From Lachnospiraceae bacterium (GTDB taxonomy: Bacteria > Bacillota > Clostridia > Lachnospirales > Lachnospiraceae), in the NCBI GenBank assembly GCA_017625815.1, contig JAGAKD010000106.1, forward strand, positions 17,689 to 81,688: a stretch of 64,000 bases of DNA, read 5' to 3'. Positions 41,601-51,579 of the stretch are shown here, piece by piece. Every line of letters begins with the position of its first letter. The stretch's first letter is position 1. The position numbers were made by a program, and so were the translations under genes. The notes beneath the pieces are model-generated. The model was given only the letters and a program-made list of their open reading frames with translations, ran no database searches and had not been told where the DNA came from.

Positions 41601-44108
41601 ATAATCTGCTTCATGCTGACCATAGTTTAGATCTCTAATCAAATTACCTGTACGTTTACCGTCCTTATCTCTTTCGTAAAGCAGTTTTAAGTCGTTTTTA
41701 GACACTTTATCTAAGAGATTGAGTAATCGTTTACCTACTTCTAATTTACGGTCATGTACCTTTAATTTAGCTCCTACCATCTTATTTAACATAAGACGTA
41801 TTACTTCACTATTACTGTATTGAGTTTGACCTACAAACTTATCCCAGAAACCTATATCGTCATCACCTTCATCTAACTTTCTTCTAAGTTCTTCTACAGA
41901 GAATGAACCTTGTTTAGTAGCTTCTTCTATAATTCTATCTTTAGCCACTTTATCGGCAAGACTATTATAGTTTCTAACTAGTTCGTTGTAGTCAGCTATA
42001 ACAGAATCTAATCTTTCCTTAAAGGTATCGTATACACCTAATTTTTGATATAACTGTATTACTTCAGGATCATCCAACATATTTCTAAGATTGGTTACAA
42101 TATTGTTATAGAAACCAATTGTACCTTTCTTAATAATATCTAATTTCTCTGGAGTAATAGGATTAACAGATATTAAACCTTTCTTATAATTTACATATTG
42201 TTGTTGATAGTTTCTTAATTGTTCAAAAGCTTGGTTTACATCTTCTACCATGTAGTTGGTAAACTCTAATACCGCTTTATCATTTTCTAACTTATTCAAC
42301 GTGTTATATAGATTGTTTAATCTTTCTAGATTCTGTTGAACTTTCTGAGTAGAATGAGTAAATAGATTGATTCTATTCTTAGTTGCTTTTAATAGTTTGT
42401 CATATTCCTTAGTAAGGATATATGGTACTGATATATCAGACATACGCTGATAATGTATCTCATTTAAATTTGTATTTCTTTCACCTAAATCTTTTCTGGA
42501 AAGAAAAGCATTGGTTAACTCATTTAAAACACGTTGTTTAGAACTAAAAAGTTGTTTCAACCAATTGAAAAATCGATTGTACCATTTCAAAGCTTTTAAA
42601 GAATTTTCTCCTATTGCTTGAACTAACTCCTCTTCAGACTTAAATAATTTTATACCTTTTTGAACAATATTTGAATTTCTAAACCATGCTATATAGTGAT
42701 GCGCATACTCATGAGGTAAAGTATCTGCATTTTCATATAAAGCATTGAGTAATACTGCTCCAATCTTATTTTCTGTTAATATTGCTTTACCCCTTAATAC
42801 ATTCCCAGAATCATCTTTAAAATCATTTGTGGTAGTATATAAAATTATATCTGGATAAAGTTTTTGAAGAATTGTTTGTAATTCTTTATTTCTGTTGCTA
42901 ATTTCTGGTGTAGTGTCTTGTACTTCTAATTGTGTAAAATTATTAAGTTGATCAAGATAAGGCTCTCTAAAATTCAATATGTCATTAAGGTCTTTGGCTC
43001 TACGCATTTTTAATTTTGCTGAAAAAGCCTTAGAAAAATCAAAAATTTTTAAGCCATCAAAAGTTTCACGAACTGCAAAATCATCATTTGTGAAAAACAA
43101 ATCTATGTTCTTACCGTCAACATCTAACGCAAGAGTTAAATCCCCACCTTTTATGACCGCACGATGCAAATCAACTTGTTTGTAATGTTTTTTTAATTTT
43201 TCAAAAATTCTTTTAAAAGAATTATCTTTCATTAGGATAGAAAATATTGCATCTAAATCAGATTTGTTTTTTTCTTCTGTTAAAAATACTTCTCCTTTAT
43301 TATCTTTTCTATCATCAAACTTATTTATTATTTTTTCAGATAATGAATCAATCTTTTTACTAAAATCTATATCATGTGGATCTATTCCGTTTTCTCGATA
43401 AATCGAACCCAAATTAGAAATAGCACCACTTCCAGTTAAAATCCAACCTTCTTCTGAAAGAGCTTCGTATATGTTTAAAGTGTTAGATAATTTTAAATTG
43501 TTTTTGGTATATGTTACAGGAGATGCACCTTTTTGTCTCTGTGTAGCATATAACAGTAAATACCGATAACCTACATAAGCCTCATTTGCTAAAGTTATTG
43601 CATCTGCTTCTAAATTGTTAATACCCTTTTTTTGATACTCTTTTGAAAGTTCATTTATTTTTGCATAAGTATATTCCCCATTAAATATTTTGTTTAATGT
43701 TTCTTTAGCTTTGTTTTTAGTTTCATCAGAAACTTTTGTAAAGTAATCTTGATATGGAGCAATACTTATTGCAATTTCGCTTTTTACTTGAGCTACAAAT
43801 TCTTTTGTTATTTTTTCTGGAACGTATATAGTCTTTGTAGATAAATCGATACCTGCAGACTTGTTAAGATCACTAATCAATTTTATACCAAACAAATTAG
43901 CAACTATTTTCAGATCTAGTGAAGAACTAAAATGTTCATCTTCAGAAATACCCAGAATAGCACTCAATTGAGTGCTATCTGGCATAATTCCATCATTTTC
44001 AGATAATACATAATATGCAGCTTCATAACTGCCTAGCTGTGAAGTTAACTTGTTTAAGTCTTCAACAACTGCTTTATTCTTAATATTTAAACATTTTGCA
44101 CCTTGCAT
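38616..44108 (-). CDS. Giant virion protein next to the RNA polymerase (nucleotidyltransferase-like and zincin domains)
   Basis: 1,830 aa, last of the leftward giant genes, a place held in crAss-like phages by proteins packaged with the virion RNA polymerase. Residues about 220-385 look like a nucleotidyltransferase fold: GSGAISN, GIDPHDIDFSKK, LALDVDGKNIDLFF and FSAKLKMRRAKDLNDILNF. Residues about 460-475 (TLPHEYAHHYIAWF) are an HExxH zincin site. The middle is long coiled coil. Near the C-terminus a hydrophobic helix (IAFSLVGLFIISSFARAM) could insert in a membrane. The first 400 codons are more T-rich than the rest, perhaps a later addition. It likely enters the host with the DNA. Confidence 0.7.
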   Translation of the reverse strand: MQGAKCLNIKNKAVVEDLNKLTSQLGSYEAAYYVLSENDGIMPDSTQLSAILGISEDEHFSSSLDLKIVANLFGIKLISDLNKSAGIDLSTKTIYVPEKITKEFVAQVKSEIAISIAPYQDYFTKVSDETKNKAKETLNKIFNGEYTYAKINELSKEYQKKGINNLEADAITLANEAYVGYRYLLLYATQRQKGASPVTYTKNNLKLSNTLNIYEALSEEGWILTGSGAISNLGSIYRENGIDPHDIDFSKKIDSLSEKIINKFDDRKDNKGEVFLTEEKNKSDLDAIFSILMKDNSFKRIFEKLKKHYKQVDLHRAVIKGGDLTLALDVDGKNIDLFFTNDDFAVRETFDGLKIFDFSKAFSAKLKMRRAKDLNDILNFREPYLDQLNNFTQLEVQDTTPEISNRNKELQTILQKLYPDIILYTTTNDFKDDSGNVLRGKAILTENKIGAVLLNALYENADTLPHEYAHHYIAWFRNSNIVQKGIKLFKSEEELVQAIGENSLKALKWYNRFFNWLKQLFSSKQRVLNELTNAFLSRKDLGERNTNLNEIHYQRMSDISVPYILTKEYDKLLKATKNRINLFTHSTQKVQQNLERLNNLYNTLNKLENDKAVLEFTNYMVEDVNQAFEQLRNYQQQYVNYKKGLISVNPITPEKLDIIKKGTIGFYNNIVTNLRNMLDDPEVIQLYQKLGVYDTFKERLDSVIADYNELVRNYNSLADKVAKDRIIEEATKQGSFSVEELRRKLDEGDDDIGFWDKFVGQTQYSNSEVIRLMLNKMVGAKLKVHDRKLEVGKRLLNLLDKVSKNDLKLLYERDKDGKRTGNLIRDLNYGQHEADYIAHMLKYLDTLNVTVPAGVDFHDIPSILNSDQLKLWNKEKNKWDATHTERKFTPEFYELLEGLSNEAISKKTQIDHDIRMILNPTIDENGKYHREDLSDEDYDRLTSLEAAKRNLSNPFNADGTPKVGTEKEIAAEFAAYNKKLRESLKYKSNKEGWEKARKEAKKNLSPEKYQIWLERNSLDKINERFYEDLSKLSSGKVKTANQVKYEEMRQQLIRLYTIDGKVNVKLMPSKVKQYISTLDFLIAEEARLSPKGQKSRIFEIAKWQVDPNFFVSRDEANRNGKLAEWEAKNGHYNDRGDYVPASFWRKLVPKDELHDKYIDTVPNSSWVEIDKTSPFYNKNFDDTKSESRQPKRSLYDNTANFSKVKGNLKELYDGLVSTLNEANNENLPFLNNSRQYILPQIEGGAMTQILSQDNVLKGLGYAFKDTFTIKDDDTQYNVDKALDPDGSRIRLVPTRYMRKLDNPEALTNDIVGSVIAYYGMAANYNEMSKIAPEMEIMTEFLSRQQFTDSRGGTVVGVKSNTYNKANQMLEQFIYGMEENDMTVDKTIGNKRIQFSVAKAIGNLARFTRLNGMGNNLNVILTGLFTNKIQSRLDAISGIYYDNKALAAASKEVQSAYFSALSGLGKANNTNKVLCFLEWTGTVRNSEETFSKLNQSRWLRALNQHFWWGGYEAADFMTKGKMAVAIAFMYKLDPTTGKFVHKNKFMLRYKDKKQAEVEWDRLNTTIFDAFTVEGNKWVVKPEYAKNVDERTLNIVRNTIKQTGTRIDTQFTDLDKSFVNSNAFCKLIFIYRNFLLINMQTKFITKRHYDYSTDTWQEAQYRGAFNYLWRHYFDKDKINTLKEMYHNYDELDEFERRLLKRVTCEIAFSLVGLFIISSFARAMADDDKDNWFKNLTALIAVRTAVESRSNLLPVETVSMFNSPTAAWGIIEHFGRAFSTLFDEPNKVIKKGAYKGKTRFERSLIKISPFRSIYEMQDPRSKLEYYDNLVSVF

Positions 44109-44114
44109 ATTCTA

Positions 44115-47100
44115 TTACCCTTTACATTGTTTTAATCTTTCTTGTATTTCTGCCCACTTAGCTTTAGTGATTTGAGATAACCCTTGTGGATTTACTTGGA
44201 CATTAGTAGGAACTGTGTAGATGACTTGCTCTCTTGCCCTAGTTACAGCAACATACTTCAATTGTTGACGAATGCTTTCTGATGGGAATTTATCAAATGA
44301 ACCACCAATAACCATCACCTTATCATAAGTTGAACCTTGTGACTTGTGTACAGATTGCGTATAACCATAATCAAATGTTTTAGATTTAATTACAGCACCT
44401 GTTTCTTCGTCGATTATGTTAGACATTGTAGTGAACGATTGTTCAATGTCTCTGATTTGATCGAATATTATACCCGCTGCAGTAAATTGTTTCTCAGCTC
44501 TTAAACGTTTATTTTCAGCCCACAATTCTCGTACTCTTAAAGTTATTGCTCTTAATGTTTTGTTAGGTACTGACTTATCTACCAAGAAGGTCTTTATACG
44601 ATGACCTGAAGGCAATTCAATCAATTCTACATTTCTACCGGTTATTTCAAAACCAGGCATGTGCGGTATGGATTTGTTTGTAACTTCATCAATCTTATCA
44701 ACCATGTAATCACCAGAATTGATAATGTTATAAGGACGTTTCTTATTCTTATTGTTATACTGAGCATTAGCATAACTCATCAACAATTCCCCTTTTACTA
44801 AGGTTGGAGCGTCTTTACCGTATAAGATAGTTCTAACTATATTATTGTATATTGGAATCAAATCATTTGTGCCACTTAATATTTTAAAGTGTAAAGGATT
44901 AGCTTTAAACTCATCAGATTTCAATACACTCTGTAGTAATATAGCAATTGTATTATTGTTATTAGTAAACATAATACCATGTCCTTTACTATTTAAGTCA
45001 GTCTGATATGATAATGGTTTAGATTCTCTTAAGTTGGTAGCTTCTTTAAGAATTGAATTATTACCAGTACGTTCTACTTTAGTTAATTCTACCTTAGAAT
45101 TCATATTAAATGATTTAGATAAAGTAGATTGTTTTACTGGAGATAACTGAGCAGGATCACCTAAGAATATTAATTTACTATCTTTCTCACGTACCGCATC
45201 ACAGATATAATCAACCAATGCATCAGGTAACATTGAGCATTCATCAAGTATTACTACTTGTTGCTTCTCGATTTTAGCTTCACCAGGGTCATCAAAAGTG
45301 ATCTTTGATACGTCAAATGAATCACTTGTCATGTCATAACTAGGAACAATACCTAATGCGGAATGTACAGTAGATGCGTTTACATCAGGGTTATTAGCTT
45401 TAGTAACGGCGTTAGCTTTGTGAGTAGGGGCTAAGTATAATGGTTGGTCATACTTCTTCCTCATATAAGCATCAAAGATCTTCATGATTGTAGTCTTACC
45501 TGTACCAGCATAACCCTGCAAACTAAAGAATGTTTCATTACCGTTATAGAACTTCTCTAATTCAAGTAAAGCAAACTTCTGTTGTTCATTTAATTCAAAT
45601 GGAGTATCTATCTTAGTACCATCTGCAAATGTAAAACTAGGTGTAGATTTAGCTTTTGGTAATTCTGATAATTCTTTTTGTACAGACTTTATGTCTTGTT
45701 CATCATACCATGTACTAGTTTCAGCTACGAATTGTTCAAACTCTTGAGGATATTTAACAACAGTCCTTCCAATCATTCCCATAGCTTCATTAACAAGTGG
45801 AGCAAAAGACTCGTGGAATTGAATATTATTCAAAATAGCATAATTGTTCAATTCTTGAGCAGCTTTTACAAAAGCAAGGGCAAACATTGTTGCCATGTCG
45901 TCTGAAGTATATCCGTTTAAATTTGGTTTTTCAGAATAAGTATATGCAACTTTGAACGTATTATCTGGATGGTTCACAGCAAACCTGTAAAACTTAACTA
46001 TATTCTCTACAATTTCTTGCTCACTTAAAGATTTTTTTGCTCCAGGCGTAGTTACAGTTTGTATACCATAAGCTCGTCCTGATTTAGAAAGTGTATTAGC
46101 CATTTGTTCACGCTGTTCAATTCTCCCTTGATTTAAAGCGGCTAATGCAGCTCCACCTGTACCTTTACTAGGATTACCATTGTATGCTGCAGAATTTGAT
46201 CCAAATACAAAAATAGCAGGATCATCTTTGGTAATAAGACCGCTATACGTATTTAATCTAGTTGAAGAGGATGTAGTAGTATCATCGATTTCTGATTTTA
46301 TACCAAATGTGTTATTGAACAATTCAATAATTGCATTTCTAGAAGCGTCTTCTGCGTCTTTACCTAAATAATTAGGATTATCCGCATATGCACCTGTAGT
46401 TTTATCTTTCTTCTTATATAACTCTATATCCCTTGTACCAATTCCTGCAAATCGTTGTGAAAGACGTGGTGTAGTAGCCGTTGGTTCAAATACATTAACA
46501 TCATAAGCATATTCATACCACATGCGAGTACTTGGACTAAAAACATATACTGGTTTATTTAATTTTTTTGCCAAATTCACAGCGTATGATGTTCCGCCTT
46601 TTACCGTAGTAAGATCCGCGTTTAATTCTGAAATAGCATATACTGCATCGGAATTGACAACTTGATAGTAGTTGCGAACCTTAAGATTATCTTTTAAGTT
46701 ATTTTTGAATTCTCTATTAAAAAGTCTAGACATTTCTTTTCTAGCTTCATTCATTTGAGATTCTGATAATTCTGCAGCAGTTATTCCAGCTTTTGATAAT
46801 TTAGAGGATAACTTTGTATTATCTGCATCTCTGTAATGATTTATATTAGAAATTCCAAAAGACCTAGCTACTTCATCCCACATAGTATCTGCTCCATATG
46901 CACCACCTGAATGCATAGTATAGTCAGCAGGATTATTAGATTCGCTTACCAAACTCACACTTTCATCACTTCTTTTATCAAGATTTACTTGAGGAATTCT
47001 TGAAGTGCGAGTTAATGCTAAATCTAGTTTGTTGCCATTTTCATCATAATATTGATATTGCGAACCATCATTTTGTTGAGCAGCGTAACAGTATGCACAG

Positions 47101-50100
47101 CAACTTAAACACACATCTGAATATTTTAACATATCTCCGTGTGCTCCATAACACATGCATTCAAGCCTTGTTTTATCTTTGTAATTTTTATCAATTTCTA
47201 CACCCGTTAGATTTTCTAATACTATTGGATCCAAACAAGCAGCTTCTTCTAATTTCAGATTATTAGATGCACAAGATTTTATTTCAACTCCATACTTATC
47301 AATTAGCTCATGCAATTTGTCCGAAAATGGTTTTACAGCTTCTTCTTTTGGTTTATTGTTCACGGTACCATCAGGAAGTATTTTGTAGTATTTAGCCCAA
47401 TCGTAGTTTATTCTGGATTTTAATGCTGGAACAATACCTCTAGGATGTTTGGATTTTTCAGTCCATCCGTATGATTGCATTACTGAAGACACAAACTTTG
47501 TAATACCCATTTCAGATGCACGTTGAACTACGTGTTCAACATCTTCTAATTTGGTTACTCCTGGTAATAAAGGATCAATACGAATAGTTGTGGTTTTTGG
47601 GTTTATTTTTCCGTCATTAATCAAATTTTGAATTTTATCTAACAAATCATCAGACTTTAATACACCAGGTTCCAATGCAGAATTACCTAAAGTAGAAATA
47701 CTAAACGAATGCATTGGTGCAACACGATATTTAATACAAGCATCGATTAAATCCACCATTGGAATACCATCGTGTTTTGACCAAATTTCAATTGCATAGA
47801 ATCTGTCTGGATGACCAAATGGTAACTTATCATTTTCTTTTAATTGTTTAATTATTTCCTCAGTAAAGAAAGCCGGATCAGTTCGTCTAGATGCTGATTT
47901 TACAAACAATCGCTTGTCTTTTGTAGCTTGTTTAATTAAATCTTGTTCTTCTTTAGTAAAGAAATCACCAAGTTCATTGGTTATTTTCAATCCTTGTTTA
48001 GCCAATTCAACGGATTCTCTTACTATTTGTGTAGCTTCTTTTTCATCTGGAGCTAAATATTGGCGAACATCTTCTGGTAAATCTTCTCTATCTACAGCTT
48101 CATCTAAAAGCTTAGTGGTAAATAATTTATCCTTTAACCACTCTATTTCACCAACATAACCTTCCTCAACTTTTAGGTTCATAGACTTATTAGAATCTAA
48201 ATTGAATTTAATTGCATTGTTGATGAAAAAGTCTTTAGGCAACTCATTATTGTTGTTAATCCCAAGTAATGATCTAGGAATACCAGATGTTTCAACAATC
48301 ACTCTACCTTTATGCTTCAACCCTTTCTTATTAATTAAAGTATAAATAGGTTGTTGTCTAGTAACTGGTTTACCTTCACTATCCAGTACAGGCATACCAT
48401 TTCTACCTATTACTTCAAACTCACGTGTACCAACAAATCTATACACATGAGTAGTTAAAGGATTGTTTCTACCTCCAAAGTCAACTTTAATATAAGGCTG
48501 ATATAATGGTTGTTCAAGTGTATTTAGACCAATAACTTTAGCTTTAGGTACAGACATCAATAAAGGTACAGGAACATCTTCGACACCCTTTCTTACTGTC
48601 TTATTACTTGGGATATACCAGTTATTTAATTCGTAGTGCTTAACAAATTCGTCATCATAATATTCTTTGATGATTTCATTGTGTGAAGGAACTACTTCAT
48701 CATTCCACCACAAGTTCTTGATAACATCTTCTTCATCAATCTTATCAAGTATTGTAGATGGTTCCGATTCTAACTTACGTATATAATCATAATAACCACA
48801 AGATTCCCTAAAACTTTCTGGTACATACTTAAAGATGTTATTTCTACCAAATGCGTCACCTGAAGTAAAGAAAGAATAAATTACTAGATCTCTAGCAAAA
48901 TTTCTAATAATATCTACTTGAGGTTGCAATGTAGCATCAGTAGTAGTTAATTCTAATAATTCTTCCCACGCTCTAATTAAGTGATCATCAAGATTATGAT
49001 CATCTGACCTATTGTGTTTGAATTGAATAAAGTCAGGTAATACCATATCTTGTTTATCAGTCTTAATCATCATACTGATACTATCTAGCAAAGTATTAGA
49101 GAATGAACCATCACTGTTAAGTAAACCTAGTGCAGGATTTGACTTAATTAGCTGCTTGATAGTATATAATCTACGTGGTACTGAATTACTACCAGCTAAT
49201 AAACTACCTACTTTAACACCATTCTTTGCAGCATATTCTTTCCAGAATGTAGTCTTATAACAAGCTTCCATCATTCTAGTAATGTCATTGACATACTTAT
49301 CTGATGAAGCGTGATGACGACCTGTAATCTGATATATCTTACGCCTTTTGTTCTCAAATTCTGGAGTAGTACGTAATAATACATTACCTATATACTGACG
49401 TGGTCTTATTAATGCATAATACAGTTTATCTTTCAAGAATGTATTTCTAATGACCGATAGTGGATCTGCAAATACTTTATCATTTTGAGCAAACTCTGCC
49501 ATCTTGATTAAGAAGTTCTGTTGTAATGCAAAGTTATTACCATACTTCTTAGTATCAATCTGTGATAACTTGGTATTTTCACTAAGGGCTTTAGCAAATG
49601 GTTCAATGTCTTCAAATACCTTAAGTATAGCTAACTGATTCAAATACCATTTAGCACTGTTATCTTCAGGCATGAACTCTCTCAGAGTCTTAATGTCAAA
49701 TGGATTTATCCCACCTGGCTTAGTCATTCTCTCTAACTCTGCATTTACTTTATCCAAAGTCCAACCAAAACTATTTAACTTATCTAAGTATGTTTGTTTT
49801 ACTTTGGATTTAGCAGCAGATGCGGCATCCCCTAAATTATCATCTACACCATAATAACCACTCAATGCTTCAAATTCACTAGCTATATCTCTTAATATCT
49901 TTTGTGATAAGAAGTAGAAAGTAGATTCACCTTTACCTGCACGTAACAAGTAATTGGTCATATTAAGAGTGAATTTACGAACATTCAAACGATTGATGTA
50001 AGGGTCTTTTGCAACGTCTACGTGAGCGTTAATCATTGCAGAAATCCAATCAGATATTAGTGTTACAATGGTTTGTTTATCGTGGAAGTTAGGATCTTGA

Positions 50101-50642
50101 CTGTAAATGTTACCAAGTTGATTCAAATTAAAATGATCAATATTCTTATGACCTTGAGTTACCAAATGAACTGCTTGAGCTAACATGTGATGAGAGTTAC
50201 CAAGAGCCATAGCACCTAAGTTCTGTTTACCAGCAATCAAATCCGCTTTAGTTCTATTTTGGAAACCTGGAGTAGCAGTATATAATTGAGGTTTAGAAGA
50301 ACCTTCATTACCTTGTAGTTTATCAATATCTGCTAATATCTTATCAGTAAGATAAGAAGTTACTGCATCTAGAGGCTGTCTAGATTCAGAGTACTGTAAC
50401 GGATTGGAAATAGAAGCTATATACATATCAAGCAACCTATTCTGTATAGCTTCTCTACTATTTGCTTCTGCTACAGTCTTATCACTATACTTCTTATATG
50501 CTTCTAATACAATCTTTTCATCATCCCAATCTGGATGGTTTTCTCGTAGACTTTGTGTATATTCATCTTTAGTTTGATATTTGACTTTCTTGCCATTCTT
50601 ATCAAAATTGTAGCGAGCTACAAAGAGCTTGTCTACGTCAAA
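44115..50642 (-). CDS. Virion RNA polymerase polyprotein, exon 2 (C-terminal RNAP, DUF1848, SLOG, macro-like, SF1 helicase)
   Basis: 2,175 codons after the intron, in frame with exon 1 (..TGSD | FDVDKLFVARYN..). The annotated-type ATG at 50,435 is only an internal Met. After the polymerase part come: DUF1848-like radical-SAM-like region (about 47.9-47.07 kb, CMCYGAHGDM and CLSCCAYCYA); SLOG/DprA-like Rossmann part (about 46.9-46.4 kb, HSGGAYGADTMWDE, GGTSYAVNLA, FAGIGTRD); macro-like part (about 46.2-45.9 kb, IFVFGSNSAAYNG, GRAYGIQT). Last is an SF1 helicase of Dda/RecD type (about 45.6-44.1 kb: GYAGTGKTT, ILDECSM, GDPAQLSP, SVHKSQGSTYDKV, VAVTRARE). Such accessory domains would travel in the virion with the polymerase. 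Confidence 0.85.
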   Translation of the reverse strand, partial: FDVDKLFVARYNFDKNGKKVKYQTKDEYTQSLRENHPDWDDEKIVLEAYKKYSDKTVAEANSREAIQNRLLDMYIASISNPLQYSESRQPLDAVTSYLTDKILADIDKLQGNEGSSKPQLYTATPGFQNRTKADLIAGKQNLGAMALGNSHHMLAQAVHLVTQGHKNIDHFNLNQLGNIYSQDPNFHDKQTIVTLISDWISAMINAHVDVAKDPYINRLNVRKFTLNMTNYLLRAGKGESTFYFLSQKILRDIASEFEALSGYYGVDDNLGDAASAAKSKVKQTYLDKLNSFGWTLDKVNAELERMTKPGGINPFDIKTLREFMPEDNSAKWYLNQLAILKVFEDIEPFAKALSENTKLSQIDTKKYGNNFALQQNFLIKMAEFAQNDKVFADPLSVIRNTFLKDKLYYALIRPRQYIGNVLLRTTPEFENKRRKIYQITGRHHASSDKYVNDITRMMEACYKTTFWKEYAAKNGVKVGSLLAGSNSVPRRLYTIKQLIKSNPALGLLNSDGSFSNTLLDSISMMIKTDKQDMVLPDFIQFKHNRSDDHNLDDHLIRAWEELLELTTTDATLQPQVDIIRNFARDLVIYSFFTSGDAFGRNNIFKYVPESFRESCGYYDYIRKLESEPSTILDKIDEEDVIKNLWWNDEVVPSHNEIIKEYYDDEFVKHYELNNWYIPSNKTVRKGVEDVPVPLLMSVPKAKVIGLNTLEQPLYQPYIKVDFGGRNNPLTTHVYRFVGTREFEVIGRNGMPVLDSEGKPVTRQQPIYTLINKKGLKHKGRVIVETSGIPRSLLGINNNNELPKDFFINNAIKFNLDSNKSMNLKVEEGYVGEIEWLKDKLFTTKLLDEAVDREDLPEDVRQYLAPDEKEATQIVRESVELAKQGLKITNELGDFFTKEEQDLIKQATKDKRLFVKSASRRTDPAFFTEEIIKQLKENDKLPFGHPDRFYAIEIWSKHDGIPMVDLIDACIKYRVAPMHSFSISTLGNSALEPGVLKSDDLLDKIQNLINDGKINPKTTTIRIDPLLPGVTKLEDVEHVVQRASEMGITKFVSSVMQSYGWTEKSKHPRGIVPALKSRINYDWAKYYKILPDGTVNNKPKEEAVKPFSDKLHELIDKYGVEIKSCASNNLKLEEAACLDPIVLENLTGVEIDKNYKDKTRLECMCYGAHGDMLKYSDVCLSCCAYCYAAQQNDGSQYQYYDENGNKLDLALTRTSRIPQVNLDKRSDESVSLVSESNNPADYTMHSGGAYGADTMWDEVARSFGISNINHYRDADNTKLSSKLSKAGITAAELSESQMNEARKEMSRLFNREFKNNLKDNLKVRNYYQVVNSDAVYAISELNADLTTVKGGTSYAVNLAKKLNKPVYVFSPSTRMWYEYAYDVNVFEPTATTPRLSQRFAGIGTRDIELYKKKDKTTGAYADNPNYLGKDAEDASRNAIIELFNNTFGIKSEIDDTTTSSSTRLNTYSGLITKDDPAIFVFGSNSAAYNGNPSKGTGGAALAALNQGRIEQREQMANTLSKSGRAYGIQTVTTPGAKKSLSEQEIVENIVKFYRFAVNHPDNTFKVAYTYSEKPNLNGYTSDDMATMFALAFVKAAQELNNYAILNNIQFHESFAPLVNEAMGMIGRTVVKYPQEFEQFVAETSTWYDEQDIKSVQKELSELPKAKSTPSFTFADGTKIDTPFELNEQQKFALLELEKFYNGNETFFSLQGYAGTGKTTIMKIFDAYMRKKYDQPLYLAPTHKANAVTKANNPDVNASTVHSALGIVPSYDMTSDSFDVSKITFDDPGEAKIEKQQVVILDECSMLPDALVDYICDAVREKDSKLIFLGDPAQLSPVKQSTLSKSFNMNSKVELTKVERTGNNSILKEATNLRESKPLSYQTDLNSKGHGIMFTNNNNTIAILLQSVLKSDEFKANPLHFKILSGTNDLIPIYNNIVRTILYGKDAPTLVKGELLMSYANAQYNNKNKKRPYNIINSGDYMVDKIDEVTNKSIPHMPGFEITGRNVELIELPSGHRIKTFLVDKSVPNKTLRAITLRVRELWAENKRLRAEKQFTAAGIIFDQIRDIEQSFTTMSNIIDEETGAVIKSKTFDYGYTQSVHKSQGSTYDKVMVIGGSFDKFPSESIRQQLKYVAVTRAREQVIYTVPTNVQVNPQGLSQITKAKWAEIQERLKQCKG

Positions 50643-51579
50643 CGCTTATACCTCACGTTTCCGTGAGGGCTAGACTATATCTTCATTTTGATAATGCTCC
50701 CCATTTCGCCTTTCGGCTACACAGCGTGTGTACGCTGACTCAAATCATATTGAATTTTGTGTATCATTGAGGGCACTTGTTCAACATATTGTTTTACTAA
50801 GTTTATAAACTTAATGCCTTCTTTTGTTCCACAACATAAGGAAAAACTATCTTGTTTTTTACCTTCGTGGAACATGTAAAATTCAATATTCCAAATTTCT
50901 TTAAAGTAATCTATTATTACTTGTAATTCATCTTTTGGTAAACAAGTTGCAATCTTTATGTAAAAACCGTGTATTTTGTTATTGGTTTTTCTATAATTGA
51001 TGTGTCCATCATCCATATACCAGATTGCAATTTCTTTAGCACTTAGCCTGTTTAATAACTTTCGGTTTCCTATTTTTTTATAAGGTTTGTAGAAAACTCG
51101 TCGCAATACCTTAATAAAAGGTAAAACATTTAATTGAGTATAACATACCTTTTTTCCAATATTAAACCCTTTTGAACTAGTGTACCATTTTAAACCGTTA
51201 TTACGAATACCAACATTATTTAATTGTTTTATTTTCCACTCTAAGTAATCTTGCTGTTGTTCGCAATGAGATAGTTTAAATACGTTGTTATTGCTTATAG
51301 TGCCGTCACCAAGTAAAAGACCAATTAGTAAATTTCTAGATTCTTTTGTTATTTTTGTTTTCATTTTTGCTATCCATTAAGGAAGCTTCAGTTGAGTATT
51401 AGTCGTTGAACCTTCCGATTAGTTATATAGATAACGATCGGCTTGGCTGCTGGTTGTCCAATTTTCGGCATTGTCACGTGCAGTAATAGCTTTTATCCAT
51501 GCGCGTAGTCGAAACTCTAAGGAGTTTCCAGCAATTAAAGGAATTTTTTATATTATACTGGTTCGAACAGTGACATTTT
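50643..51579 (-). mobile_element. Group I intron (937 nt) inside the RNA polymerase catalytic codons
   Basis: Reverse strand. P1: exon GGTTCGGAT (51,588-51,580) pairs at all nine positions with intron GTTCGAACC (51,568-51,560), ending in the canonical U-G at the 5' splice site. Core: P AATTGCTGGAAACTCC (51,536-51,521), Q AACCAGCAGCCAAGCC (51,455-51,440), R GGTTCAACGACTA (51,412-51,400), S AAGATATAGTC (50,683-50,673; GACTA/TAGTC makes P7). A P9-like hairpin CCTCACG/CGTGAGG lies at 50,651-50,668, and the last base is G (50,643). Splicing joins GAT to TTT GAC GTA GAC, restoring D-FDVD. The endonuclease ORF sits between R and S (P8 loop). Confidence 0.93.
50717..51364 (-). CDS. LAGLIDADG homing endonuclease of the intron
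   Basis: 215 aa. Two LAGLIDADG helices, LLIGLLLGDGTIS (about 11-23) and KEIAIWYMDDGHIN (about 110-123), each with its metal-binding Asp, as in the LAGLIDADG_2 family. Encoded in the P8 loop of the group I intron; it should cut intron-less RNA polymerase genes of related phages at the catalytic motif. No frame damage, so probably active. Confidence 0.92.
   Translation of the reverse strand: MKTKITKESRNLLIGLLLGDGTISNNNVFKLSHCEQQQDYLEWKIKQLNNVGIRNNGLKWYTSSKGFNIGKKVCYTQLNVLPFIKVLRRVFYKPYKKIGNRKLLNRLSAKEIAIWYMDDGHINYRKTNNKIHGFYIKIATCLPKDELQVIIDYFKEIWNIEFYMFHEGKKQDSFSLCCGTKEGIKFINLVKQYVEQVPSMIHKIQYDLSQRTHAV

Noticed and set aside
44115-50435. Treating the frame from the Met at 50,435 as a separate 2,106-aa gene
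   Set aside because: The frame is open upstream to 50,642 and continues exon 1 exactly through the catalytic motif, with intron signals between; the Met is internal.
51553-51579. The last eight codons (..KMSLFEPV) of the 3,010-aa frame
   Set aside because: They belong to the intron: they contain the internal guide sequence and replace the FDVD half of the active site.
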